Assembly (NCBI RefSeq): GCF_019649055.1
Contig: NW_026570431.1
Coordinates: 62,001-126,000, forward strand
DNA length: 64,000 nt
Direction: 5' to 3'
Origin: Paramacrobiotus metropolitanus
Taxonomy: Eukaryota; Tardigrada; Eutardigrada; Parachela; Macrobiotidae
Both the position numbers and the translations under genes were made by a program. The stretch's first letter is position 1. Each line of letters starts with the position of its first letter. Below, one piece after another: positions 34,856 to 47,500 of this stretch. The notes beneath the pieces were generated by a model, which saw nothing but the letters and a program-made list of their open reading frames with translations, was not told the DNA's origin and ran no database searches.

Positions 34856-35674
34856 GTCCCAAATCGAGTTTGTTTTTGTTGTGCTTTCATTATTAATCTA
34901 TTTCATGATTAGAAATCAATTATTTTAAAAAAAAAACTTACAGAATTCTATCAACTGCGCGCAGGCTTCGTATCCAAGGGAATCGAAGAGCGGCGCCGTA
35001 ACCAGGCCATACGCCAGACAGCCGTATTCCGCCAGCGTCCATTCCATGGATGTTTAAGCGAAAATACCAACGAGAAAGTCATCATTGCTGCGCGCTCCCA
35101 GTTGCAGCAAGCCGGCTCCAAAGTTAGTAGAGCGTTGGATGAGTTCTTCGTAGGAGAGATATACGAATTTCTCGTGTTTGCTGGGTCGATAACCGACGCA
35201 TGGTCCGTTATCTGTATTACAAGGCAACCGTTAACCTGATAAACTTTCTTTAACGAAATAAATTAGCATGTCGTTTGCAAACTTTGCCTATTATACCAGA
35301 TGCTTCTTTTCCCACTGTAAGGATCTCAAAGAGATTTGTAGGAAACTTTTCCTGATTGTGAATGCCTTCACCGGAATCACGACGACGACGTCGGATTTCG
35401 CCGTTAATCTGTGGAAATCATAGCAAATGCCGCATACAACTGCTGTACTGGCTTGTTATAAGCTTATGTACAGATAGAGAGTACGTTATAAAAAATACAC
35501 GGTTGATTACACAATTTACGTTTGATTTACCTCAATTAAATCACTGGCTTTTATTCGTGAAGAACATAATATTCCGGCGAGAAAATCTGACCCATTCAGA
35601 ATAATTCTGGTAAATATTCGCCATATAAACCCGACGATTTGAGTGAAGAGATCCGGCGACGAATGCATTTTCAT

Positions 35675-36436
35675 CTTATTTAGACAAAAACAAACAGCAT
35701 TTTATTTTTAAAATTAATAAGATTTCGAAAGCTTTCGTAAGCTCTCGAGCCCAAATGTTGGCGTAGAATATTCCGATGTTTTCAGTGATAAAAAAATCTT
35801 TGCCGCAAGGAGTAGCGTATTAAGCTGCAGGAAATTTTTTGCAACAGTTTCACAGCTTGTGTGTAAACATTCTGCCAGTTAATAGTAAACAACACCGTGT
35901 AACATGATAACAAATTAATCGTTCCATGCGGAGATGCTATCGCGTTTCGTCGTATGTCGCATGCAGATAGCGTGCTTATATCTATAAAGTATAACAGAAG
36001 TCAATGCCGCTCATCTGATATACGTATATACTATATAGCAAATCTATACTCGTACCGTCAGGTATTTTGAACTGTTTTCAATCTGGTGTAAGAGCTTACA
36101 TCCCATGTTAAAAAGAATAACAACTGAGACTTAAAAATTATTAAGCATATTTTTAAATTATATTTTTCAAAAAACTGCATGCGCAGTTTTCAGTTTAAAG
36201 GTTCTAAAGAACTTTAATACAGATGCGTAACAGCCGACAGATTTACTCAACAATACCACCGCAAAAGATTTTTCAACAACCACTCAATCATCGATATGTA
36301 GTATGTACGGTATACAGAACAGAAATAACAAAAAAATTAAAATGGTCACAACTAATGGTTTTTGCCTGTACAAAGAAGCATGCCTAATCAACAATCATTT
36401 TTTACATTCTGGACAACTTCGCTTAAGAGGGACAGT
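35675..36436. other. intergenic spacer between ACSL-2 and ACSL-3
   Basis: AT-rich with no supported gene; should contain the ACSL-2 promoter and the ACSL-3 3' UTR. Confidence 0.5.
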
Positions 36437-39400
36437 CTAACTGCTCAGGTACATTCCGCTAATGACTTCGCGGTATCTGCTGCGAACCCCTTCGCGGCGC
36501 GTCTTTTGCGACGGCGTCACGCAGCCGTTCTCCTCGGAAAACGCTTCCGTCAGGATGTGAATCTTTTGCGGAATCTCATAGGATTTAAACTTGGCTTCTT
36601 TCCCGATGCGCTGCAATTCGTCCGTAATGTACTTCTTCACAACCTCCAGCGGTGTTTTATCTTTGCCATTTGCGAATGCTTCGTAGTTGGGATAGACCAA
36701 AGCGACGCAGTAGGGATAGCGACTGTCCCCATCGATGAAAATGTTCGTTATCGAATCTGACCGACTGAAAGCGCTTTCCAGACGTTCCGGTGCCAGATAC
36801 TCGCCCTGGCATAATTTGAAAACGTGCTTCTTCCGGTCGAAGATTTTCAGGTTTCCGTTCTGTAAAAATATGAAAAGTAATGGCATACTATAACGAAAAT
36901 AACTGCGATGTAATTTTTTTACCGGTAACCACATTCCAATGTCACCGGTATGAAGCCATCCATCGCTGTCAACAGCCTCGGCAGTTTTCTCGGGCATTTT
37001 AAAGTAGCCCGCCATATTAAATCCAGAACGTGAGCAAACTTCGCCTTTCCCCTCAACAGCATAATAACCCATTTCCGGTACATCCACCAATTTGACCTCC
37101 ACATCATAAAAGGGCACCCCAACATGGTCAGCGGACATGTCTCCGTACGGAGTGCACGTTATTGGTCCGCAGGATTCCGACTGGCCATACACTTCGAATA
37201 CCTACAAAGAGGACGATGATGTCATGTGATCGTGCAACCGTAAAGGTCGTACAAGCCAATCAACTGCAAACGGTTACTGCAAACCTGTAAAACTGCGCAT
37301 GCCGATGCGAGTAATCAATAAATAAATGAAGAAAAATGATGATAATAATTCATACCATAAATTTGTTGTAAAAGAAAAGAAAGAAAATCTAATATTTTTT
37401 GGTCAAATTTTTATGGTTTCGAATTATATGTTTTAGAATATTAACATGAACGATTATGAAACAATACATTTTTAAATCAGTGATTTATATACTGTATTTG
37501 AACTTACATAGCATCCAAAAACCGCACGCATAAAATTCAGAATTTTCCCATCGGTGGCCGCCGATCCGGTCACACCTACGCGAATTTTCCCTCCCAGCAT
37601 ACTTTGATAACGTTGAAAAATCAGGCGATCCCAGAGGGAATCATTACGAAAAATCCCGGTATACATTTCTAGCTTTTTGAACGCTAAGCCGATCTGCGCC
37701 GGCAAGGAACGCCACACCGATCGGCGCATATCCACTTGAACCTGATCGTGTATACGGGTCATGAGTCGCGGGACAAACGGGAACACGGTTGGTTGGACGG
37801 CCTTGGCATCTTTGAACAGTGACGTAATATCGCCGCTAATATATCCCACTTTTCCGCCGTGCACATGCAAGAGTTTTTCCACTAGACGCTCGAAAATGTG
37901 CGGTAACGGCAGGAAACCCAGACCGGTGTCGGCCGGTGTAAATTTCAGTGGCTACAAAAATTTTGAGTTTCTACTTTGCATTTTTTGAGAAAGCTTTGAA
38001 TAACTTTATACGAAAAATGTGACGTCATTACCAATTACCATAAAGCTTTGCAGCAACGACTTTAAACACAGAATAAACTGCCGGTGTGTCACCATAACGC
38101 CTTTTGCCATTCCTGTGGTCCCACTGGTAAAAATCAGTGTAGCCAGACTATCTGGTTTGGAAGGACGGACGGGACAAGGGTTTTGACGGCCTGATTCCTG
38201 TAATCAGATATTACATTCATTTTCTACATTCCTTGCACCTCATTGTGACAAATGATTAGAAATTATGAAAACTCCAACTACAGACCTCCACTGCCGCCAT
38301 GCTCAGGACTTTGACACCACGATCCTCGATCTCAGCAATCCGATTGTCCGGCAGAGGTTCAATGGTGATAATGGTGCGCAATGTGGCGGGAAACTGACCG
38401 TTGCCCAGCAGTGCGACCACTTGCGAGTAACCGCCGCAGACCATGATTTCAATCTCATCTGCAAATGGCAACCAAACAAGGAAGTAACGATACTGTGATA
38501 CCATCAACCATGATCTCAAATCATAATATGATAGCAAAATACCACCTATATCACTCGTACTACTTATTTATAAGCAAATCAAAATGAGTTCTTAGTAATA
38601 TTTCGTAACAATACAGGGAGTGCAAAAACACAAAAGACACTGGCATGAAACTGTACGTAAAAGTCTAAATTAAAAGATTATGAGGATTTCGACAGAGTTA
38701 ATAGATTACGTAGTGCTTTGATAATTACTTATAAAATTTCAATAAACTTTTTCCATTAAACCTTTTTCTGCACCTACATACTCGTACATGTATAAGCTCA
38801 GGTTGCTACTTATGTAATGTGTTTTTGACAAGGTACATATTCTTGAAAATTAAATAGTGGTCTGTAGGAAGGTGATAACTGACTACCGTACTAACTGTAC
38901 TAACGAACCAACTCAGATACTTCCGCAGTTGTTCATTCAGTGATGTCCACAAGATGTTCATAGATGTTCTGTACAACACTTGCTTATATAGCACAGTCGG
39001 TAACATAACACACATACATTAGTCAGCACTTCACCCAGAAGTCTGATCATCATTAGGGATAGGTGTACTGAGTGGATGTTACACTCACTGATCAGCTATG
39101 AAGATAGTACACTCATAGATCAGTTACTGATTACGCACACGTAATACATTTCCAATTCTAACACCCCCTTCACTCAGTGCGCCTATCGTTCAATCCAAGC
39201 ACACCGGCTTCCGGTCCAAGCACTCCGCTGCTGGATTTGACCTTTGTACTTCCAACGTTTTCTGGTAACAGCATGCCATCCGCTTGTCGGCAATCTCGCT
39301 TTACCTTCACGTTCGTCTGTTGGTTCCTCGACGACTACACTACGCTGTACTGAAGCGTACTTCTCTCGTCGTAATTCTTCTCGGTTCGCTGGCCTGACTG

Positions 39401-42400
39401 GTAGGATTCTCACGAGACTGTTCGCACGCGTCTGGTATCCGTTTCTTTGGTCCGTCCGACCCAAACGATCCGAACGTCGAATTGGCTCGTAATCCTATCC
39501 GTCTGCCGATCCACTTCGTGGGCTCATCCGAACACACAGCCCTCAAATTCTTTCGATCTTGCGTCCAATTTGGCGCTCTGATCTTCACTCTTTACAAGTT
39601 CTTCCGGAACACCGACATCTGAGGGGCAGGTCTGGCCATCATTCTCCATGATGCCACGAACGAGGCGTACCACGACGCGGGCAAACTTGCAAGCATTGGC
39701 TTCCTGCCAATCGCCTTGTCAGAGGTTTCGCTCCTCGTCATCCGGATGCTCCACCGGCATCCGACACGTACCCTCTACGCTTGACTTTCTCCCTCACCAG
39801 TTAGCACTTCTCCATCATGCACTCGCATCCGGAGCAGTTGGAGCTATTCAGTTCCGTCACCTTCGATCTCATCAACACAGCCATCCACCGTATAACAACA
39901 CACCATACGCGCAAGATACTGGTTGAGCCTGCAGATCCATCCAAGAGCAAAACCAGGTCTCATAATCTCTTGAAAATTAAATAGCGGTCTGTAGGAAGGT
40001 GATAACTGACTACCGTACTAACTGTACTAACGAACCAACTCAGATACTTCCGCAGTTGTTCATTCAGTGATGTCCACAAGATGTTCATAGATGTTCTGTA
40101 CAACACTTGCTTATATAGCACAGTCGGTAACATAACACACATACATTAGTCAGCACTTCACCCAGAAGTCTGATCATCATTAGGGATAGGTGTACTGAGT
40201 GGATGTTACACTCATAGATCAGTTACTGATTACGCACACGTAATACATTTCCAATTCTAACACATATGAGCACATTTAATTTTCTGTGTTAAAGCTACAA
40301 TAATGTGAGATAATCCTTGATAGCTGATACATACAGAATTCTGTCACTTGAAAACAGGCTTCACTGCCCAGTGATTCGTACAAGGGCGCGGTCACCATCC
40401 CGTAGGCCAGGCATCCATACTCTGCCACCGTCCATTCCACCGATGTCTTGGCGAACAATCCTACCAGACAGTCATCACCGATCCGGCTTCCCAGCTGCAG
40501 TAATCCCGCACCGAAATCGCGTGCCCGTTGGATGACCTCGTCGTAGTGCAGGTAGACATACGGCGCATCCTTAGCGGGACGATAACCGAGACACGGGCCG
40601 TTATCTGCAGCACACAAAGAAAGTTACATCTGTGGTGGTGGCGAGGAATTTTTCGAAAAACATTAGCAATATAATTCGACTTTTAATCATTTATTGCTGG
40701 ATCGGAGCGAAATGCGCACCGTAATCGCGTAGTCTCGCGGCATGCTACGATCACGTTCTACGTCTTTCAAGTAGTTAGGATTTAATGGTCGCCGAGATAC
40801 CCGAAATAAATACCCGATCAACCCGAAACAGTAAATTTCATACATCCATTTTTAGTACCGCCAGCGACGCATATATAGAACTTATAGAAGTGTAGATATA
40901 TGTATATATTTACGACCTCCTGTGGCGTGAACCGTATGCTCTACTCCTGATTTTCAATGAAACTGTAGAACGATCGCACGTGTTACGAGAATTTGTTTTA
41001 ATATGTCCGATAACGAAACCACGCGCTGTTATTGCGTTTTATCAAGAAACCAACACAATTCCACCGTAGACGTTCCACGGCGGCCGGCGATGTCATAAAA
41101 ACTGCGAGCAGAATCTTCCTGTACTAGGAAATACATCGCTCTAACCAGCATCGTTAAGGGATTTGGCCCGGTACATAGCACTAAATTCGTGTACATCCAC
41201 GGGAATATTCGCTTTCGCGCACTTCCAAACACTTTTTTGGGTTGCTTTTTGACATTGTGTAGTCAAATGATTTGTATACGTAGGCGTGAAATCCGTTTTT
41301 GCGCGCAACATCCGGTTGCGGAATTATGAGGGTACGAAAATTCCAAAAAGTTTAAATGCATTCCGGTGTACCAAAAGTCTCATTATGGACCGATCTCCTT
41401 CGAATTTTGCACATAAATACGCATAACCATGAAGATCGTTCTTACACCGATCCACTGTTCCAGCATATTTTTCAAATTTTAAAATGAATTTCAAACATTT
41501 TAAAATTCATTTTAAAATACGAAAAAAATCGTGGAAGTGTGGATCCGTGTAAGAACGATCTTCATGGTTATGTGCATTTACGTGCAAAATTTGAAAGGGA
41601 TCGGTCCATAATGAGACTTTTGGTACACCGGAATGCATTTAAACTTTTTGGAATTTTCGTACCCTCATAATTCCGCAACCGGATGTTGCGCGCAAAAACG
41701 GATTTCACGCCTACGTATACAAATCATTTGACTACACAATGTCAAAAAGCAACCCAAAAAAGTGTTTGGAAGTGCGCGAAAGCGAATATTCCCGTGGATG
41801 TACACGAATTTAGTGCTATGTACCGGGCCAAATCCCTTAAGAAAACTGTAAGGCCAAACTGCTAGCAACTGTTAGAATGAGTCATAAAACTGTGGTAATC
41901 TGTACTTCCATGAACTAATAAACTACCGCACATACATGGCCGGAATGTAAGTGATTATTACCGCAATAATTATGTTGTTGATAACTGTACAATTTTTCCA
42001 CGGTGTATTAATTATTATTATATGTACCGGCATCTTTCCTTGGTTTAGCTGCCTTTCTTTGTTCTGACACGCATGTGTAAATATATTGCTTTCCGAGTTA
42101 TAGGCAATTAATGAGCTATCTAATTCGCTTGTGAATAATTTTGGTTTATGCATGGGATGCTATTTTAAAAGTCAAAAAATAATAAATCAAAACGTTCTTT
42201 TATCTGCATGCACGGTAATAAAGGCCGTTTAAGAAGTTACCTGATAGCTCTTTCCCAAATCGCAATATATCAAAGAGATTCTCGGGAAACACCATCCGCA
42301 ACTTATGGCGGGCATCCTTTGTGGTACGGCGGCGATGAACGAGTCCGTCACTCTGCAGTAGTGCACACTTTTACCGTACAGAGTAGGTACAAAGTACAAA

Positions 42401-43055
42401 ATGTCGTATTGTATATACTGTACCCGGTGGTTCAGTCGCTGTAATTACGAGTACATGCTTATATTATTACTGTGTTCTTTTCAATACGTTGTTTTGGAAC
42501 GAGAAGCGAAAAAGGTCACTGGAGTTGAACTATTGTCTAATTTTTAGAAACAAACCTTTTGTAAGATTTCGGAGCCCGTGGAATACATTCAATACAGTAC
42601 ATACTAGCACAATTTTACCACGAACAGGTTTTGCATACTGCAGTCTACTTTGTATGAAAATTTTACGTGCACACAGAATGATGATGTTCTCTTAACTGCC
42701 ACAGATGTCAATACATGTATTTGTAGTACTCAAATCGCGCTCCAACAGCAGTATAAACACTAACCTCCGACAAATTATTTCGGCTCCTTATGGAGATACG
42801 CTCTATTACGGATAAAAGGGCTTTCTCCAAACCGCATGTAGTAACTATCCAGGTAGTGACTTGGACCATGCGAACTAATGACGTTGACAGCGATGACTGC
42901 AGTTTCTAAAAGAAGATCAACCAACCAGTTACGATATTAATTAATATAGATAAACATAGAATATATATAATCTGTTGGTAATACGTAATGGAAGACAGGC
43001 ATGGCACTATACGTTTTATTCTTACCTCCAGCGTAAAAGAGATCATTTTAAACAT
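36437..43055 (-). CDS. long-chain acyl-CoA synthetase, array copy ACSL-3
   Basis: Nine exons (minus): 43055-43026 (tentative), 42905-42765, 42352-42241, 40604-40335, 38458-38286, 38197-38039, 37951-37508, 37201-36923 and 36859-36437, giving about 676 residues. Motifs: [64 protein letters not shown] and [19 protein letters not shown], all intact for fatty-acid adenylation and CoA transfer. Exons 1-2 form the N-terminal hydrophobic anchor ([15 protein letters not shown] region). The start codon is ambiguous: [10 protein letters not shown] at 43055, MISFTLE at 43046, or further upstream in the same frame; the GAG|GTAAGA donor at 43025/43026 is strong. Two introns are expanded by mobile elements: a copia-like LTR element (38841-40262) in intron 4 and a TTAA foldback (41158-41836) in intron 3. 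Both lie between intact exons, so the gene is probably still functional. Confidence 0.9.
38841..39163 (-). repeat. 3' LTR of the copia-like element
   Basis: 323 bases; holds a 28-base segment (around the TGATCAGCTATGAAGATAG stretch) that is missing from the other LTR. Bounded by CATAT on the left and by the C-run that reads as the polypurine tract on the minus strand. Confidence 0.85.
39968..40262 (-). repeat. 5' LTR of the copia-like element
   Basis: 295 bases; nearly identical to 38841-39163 apart from the 28-base indel. Followed on the minus strand by GATTATGAGACCTGG, the position expected for the primer-binding site, though I cannot match it firmly to a tRNA. Confidence 0.82.
41158..41836. 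mobile_element. TTAA-flanked foldback MITE, copy 1
   Basis: 679-base near-perfect inverted repeat: arms of about 330 bases begin GGGATTTGGCCCGGTAC and end in the complement, meeting in an AT-rich self-complementary centre near 41495. TTAA flanks both sides (41154-41157 and 41837-41840), the target duplication of piggyBac-type elements. No coding capacity, so non-autonomous. Lies in intron 3 of ACSL-3. Confidence 0.88.
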
Positions 43056-44557
43056 GATCAGGATGGAAAGAAGGGCTTGATCAAAAGGGCAACTAGGTAT
43101 TTTTATAAACTCCCAACTGGGTATCAAAAATCGCAAGTCTTTGTAAGAAAGTGCAACCTAGCCAACCTGCAACAGCAAAGCAAAGAAAAAGAACTAAAAG
43201 CAAATGGGCCTATTAAATAGTGAAACTGAAATCCGCAATGCATTTGTGCGCTCAAGAACAATGGATTGCGCCGAGTGACCGCCCCTCTGGAGGATAATGA
43301 GTTGACTTATTGGCCGGTGGAAAGATACAGGCATATTGCGAAAACAGTGTATGTGGGAAGCAGTTGTACGCGCGTTCCAGTGCCGGTGCACCTCCGTCGA
43401 CAGGCTACGCAGTATTGCGTGATAAAAACGACCCAACGTGTGGCCGCAAACTCTCCAGGTGGATCGGACCCTACAATCTTTCAAATTCCAGACTTTATAC
43501 GTACAGCGCTTTAAATTCCTACAATATGTGCTACGGTAAAAGTAGGTGAACAACTAGAAATGTCGTAAACCGGTCCGTAAACAGTTTTAATAGCGCGCCT
43601 TCATGCTGTTGACCGTAGCCGAAATTACTGCGTATTACGTACGTGTATATTATGGGAGGCGCACACTCTCATTCTAACAGCTCCTCCTCGTAAAGTTTCT
43701 AATGACGCACACAGAGGCACTGAACAAGTAGTCACGTTGCGCAAACGCGCTTCTGGTGGCAGTTGCTGGTCGCTCGTCGCTTTTATCCAGTCTGCGCTCT
43801 ATCTCTGGTAGATAGAGCACAGACTGGATAAAAGCGACGAGCGACAAGCAACTGCCACCAGAAGCGCGCTGCGCAACGTGACTAGTGTCTCGATCGTGTT
43901 AGCCCTCACATGCAACTTTCTGATATGCAGTAGCAGCCTAGCAGTAATGACAATGAATACAAGTGTCGACTCGCGCTCTCGCGCCGGGAGACTCGTGTTA
44001 GAAAGGTCTGTAAGGGCATTTCGTTAGTACGTCAAACCGTATAATAAATTAATTTTTGTGAATATATACTGTACTTCCGGCGGCTAAACTCAAACTGAAA
44101 TTAGCTAGATCGAAGAAAACCCGCTAAAATCGTTATGTGAGAAAGTACTCGTAGTAGCCACAGCTTTAAACCTAAAAATTAATTTAAAGTTCATATATCA
44201 CTAATATCAGGCATTTCGCTCCCTGCTCAAACGAGAGACGTCGTCTGAGTTACAAAGTAACCTCTGAATAAATACTGCAGAACGAATTTTGCATTGTATT
44301 TAATATTTATCGTACTTAAATATTTTTGTCATAAAAGTGATACAGCAATAATACTGCTACGTGGCGCAACGACCGAATCAGTGAGCTGAATATCAAAAAG
44401 ACAAAATCCAAAAGCTCAGAGTGCGCATCTGACTACAGAAATTCGACAGTATATAGTCGCAGAAGAAAGACACTATTCCAATCTCAGGTATGTCAAAGCC
44501 ACCCCGGATACGCGGGTGCAGTATGCAACTGTATCAAGACTAGGTAAACAATATATT
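43056..44557. other. intergenic spacer between ACSL-3 and ACSL-4
   Basis: No supported protein gene. Contains the long hairpin at 43729-43884. Overlapping frames on both strands at 43194-43553 are antisense to one another and have no motif. Confidence 0.5.
43729..43884. repeat. long hairpin: two 75-base arms with a five-base loop
   Basis: Arms 43729-43804 and 43810-43884 are complementary apart from about three mismatches and a one-base indel; the loop is CTGGT. Starts TAGTCACGTTGCGC and ends GCGCAACGTGACTA. GC content is higher than the surroundings. Could be a small foldback element or a source of hairpin RNA; no flanking duplication is obvious. Confidence 0.85.
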
Positions 44558-47500
44558 TTACGAAACAATTTTCCCGTTGCCATTCGATTGTTTCCCATCA
44601 GTTTCCTTGTAAAGCGCGGCGATCTTGTCACGGTATCTCGTTCGTACACCCTCCCGCCGGGTCTTCTGTGAACCCGTCACACAACCATTCTCCTCTGTGA
44701 ACGGCTCGTCTAAGATGCAGATTTTCCTAGGAATCTCGTATGACTTCAGTTTGGCTTCTTTGCCCACGCGCTGCAATTCCTCCATGATCGTCTTGTTCAC
44801 CACATCCACCGGAATCTTATCTTTGGGACCACCCAGTGCGTCGTAATTCGGATAGATCAAGCCCACACAGTACGGGTATTTACTGTCGCCATCGACGAAA
44901 ACGTTGATTAGCAGATTGGATCGTGCGAAAATGCTCTCCAGACGCTCCGGCGCCAGATACTCGCCTTGACTTAACTTAAAGATGTGTTTTTTACGGTCAA
45001 AGATTTTGAGATTCCCGTTCTATAAATAAAAGCAGTTATTCATGTAGTTCTTTAAGGTACTGCGCATGAAATTAAATGCGCGGTTACCGGCAGCCACATT
45101 CCAATGTCGCCGGTATGTAGCCATCGGTCCTTATCAATGGCCTCGGCTGTTTTCTCCGGCATCTTAAAGTATCCATCCATGGTGAAATCGGATCGCGCAC
45201 ACACTTCGCCTTTACCGTCCGCGGCAAAGTATCCCATTTCCGGTACATCTACCAACTTGACCTCCACCCCGAAAAAGGGCACTCCCACATGGTCGGTTGA
45301 GACCACACCGTACGGGGTACACGTGATGGGACCACAACATTCCGACTGGCCGTATACTTCAAAAATCTATAAAAAAATTAAAACTGAACGTAATTGCAGT
45401 GTACACAATAAGTCACAAGCGATTTTTAAAATGTTTTAAAAAGAAATAAAATTTGCAATAAAAAATTATTATTTTATGGCATTTGAGCGCTGAAATGCTT
45501 GAAATACGTACGTGGGTGACCCCTTCGAAAATTTTCTGAATTAACGTTCTCAGACCTCCATATTTCGATATATGCCTTCGTTTACTTAGCTTACGATGCT
45601 GACCTTTGCATAAACAAACATAATAACATGGCTTACAAAGAAACAAAAATAAAATTCTTCTTGATTTCGATAAGATGTTTGAAATTTAAAATATTTTAAA
45701 GGATAATTTCAACCCTAATTAAAACCGGTATTTACACACGTACATAGCACCCGAAAACGGCCCGTGCAAAATTCAGAATCTCTCCGTCCGTGGCGGCCGA
45801 CCCGGTGACACCCGCTCGCACCTTCCCGCCGAGCATATTCTGAAAGCGTTTGAAAATCAGCCGATCCCAGATGGAGTCATTTCGAAACACCCCGCGCTGC
45901 ATCTCCAGTTTCTTGAAGGCCAACGCCACCTTGGCCAGGAAAAAGCGCCACGGTGACCGGCTGAGATCCGTCTGGATTTGGTCGTAGAAGCGCGTCATGA
46001 GACGGGGAACAAAGGGGAAAAAGGTCGGTTTGACATCGCGAGCGTCCTTGAACAGCGTTGTCATATCTCCGCTGATGTAACCCACTCGGCCGCCATGGAT
46101 AAGAATGATCTTTTCGATCATGCGCTCAAACACATGGGGCAACGGTAGAAAACCCAGAGCGGCATCATCGGGAGTAAACCGATGTGGCTGGAAAATGTTA
46201 CAGTGACTGTAAGCAGCTGAATTATTACATGCTTCCTACACTGATTCTAGCTTGGCACTAATAAAGCATTATACTACTGGATTAAATTAAAATTTAAATT
46301 TTTGATGGGCACTTCTATTTTGTGTACGCTTTTGTATTATGGTTAGGACAATTTCTTCAAAGTGCACTCATGCAACTTACTACTAACGTAGACAGAAGGG
46401 ATTTCATGCACAATATCATTTCTCGGTGTGTAATCATCACTCCTTTGGCCATTCCCGTGGTTCCGCTCGTTAAGATGAGCGTAGCAAGCTCATCCGGTTT
46501 TGACGGCTGGATTGGTCGCGGATTCAATCGTCCCAGCTCCTGGATAATTATATTAAGTAGGTACATTTGTTACATACGACAATGGGATAGTAAAACTATA
46601 GTCAGTCTCTGATATATTGCTCTTTTTATTGCAGATACGCGTGACCGATCGACATCTTTCCAGGTGGTCTGATTTCTTATAATTTTCTTATTTTTCCTGT
46701 ACAACTAACAGGTACGCTGTTTGCACGGACAGCTGACCAGTGACCACACAATGTAAGTATCTGTATAACCACAAATTCACAATACCTCGACGGCGGCCAT
46801 GGTTAGGACTTTGACGCCAAGGCTTTCGATTTCAATGACGCGATTATCTGGCAGTGGCTCGATGGTGATAATGGTACGCAGATTGGTAGGAAACTGACCT
46901 TTACCCATCAGCGCTCTGACTTGAGTATCCCCACCGCAAAACATTATTTCGATCTCATCTGCGGGCGCCGGAAAAGCAGATTAGTACCATTGGCAGTATA
47001 CAACGACGCTAGATTTTATCAATACATCTACTTGTAGAAGAAGACGAAAATGTAGGACACAGCACTATGTTAGGAAGCATCATGCAGTATTAAATTTTAT
47101 CGTATTTGCACAACACCACATGTAAACTTTTGTCACTTCTTAATTAGCGCTATTGTAAATTTTTTAAACTAATAGTAAACAGAAGTGGGATGAAGTAGTA
47201 GACGATTATAGTCGTGGCACATACAGAATTCGACGACCTGGAAGCAGGAGTCGCTGCCCAGTGATTCGTACAGCGGCGCGGTGATCATACCGTACGCCAG
47301 GCATCCATACTCCGCCACGGTCCACTCTAGACAGGTCTTGGCAAACAATCCCACCAGGCAGTCATTCTCCGTACGACCACCCAACGCCAACAATCCCGCA
47401 CCGAAATCACGTGCCCGTTGAAGCAGTTCTTCATAGGAGAGATACACGTATGCGGCATCCTTGCTGGGCCGGTAGCCAACACAAGGACCGTTATCTGCAA

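Larger units (their letters stand above)
31409..35674 (-). pseudogene. long-chain acyl-CoA synthetase, array copy ACSL-2, with in-frame stop
   Basis: Exons 35674-35531, 35408-35297, 35211-34942, 34498-34326, 33944-33786, 33402-32950, 32889-32611 and 31843-31409 (minus) preserve all phases and would encode 674 residues. Motifs are intact: [84 protein letters not shown]. In exon 3, however, the conserved FAKTS Lys codon (AAA in ACSL-1, -3) is TAA at 35056-35054, stopping translation at about residue 139, before the ATP-binding P-loop. Exon 3 is 270 bases and phase-symmetric, so skipping it would restore frame but lose about 90 residues. No frameshift and all splice sites look normal, so the gene is either newly dead, a stop polymorphism, or a sequencing error. 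The N-terminus (MKMHSSPDLF, then a hydrophobic anchor) resembles copy 1 in having no separate tiny first exon. Confidence 0.85.
38841..40262 (-). mobile_element. internally deleted copia-like LTR retrotransposon
   Basis: Two near-identical LTRs (38841-39163 and 39968-40262) in direct orientation flank about 0.8 kb. Read on the minus strand each LTR starts TGTTAGAATTGG. A purine tract (GAAGGGGG) sits immediately before the downstream LTR and fixes the minus orientation. The target duplication CATAT is present at 38836-38840 and 40263-40267. The TGTTAGAAT start with adjoining G-rich tract is typical of Ty1/copia elements. The internal part has only short frames with no recognisable protease, integrase, RT or RNase H, so it is non-autonomous. 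LTRs differ by one 28-base indel and few substitutions, implying fairly recent insertion. Confidence 0.85.

Noticed and set aside
39183-39588. Gag or integrase gene inside the copia-like element
   Set aside because: Minus frames are short, overlapping in different phases, and lack zinc-knuckle, protease or integrase signatures.
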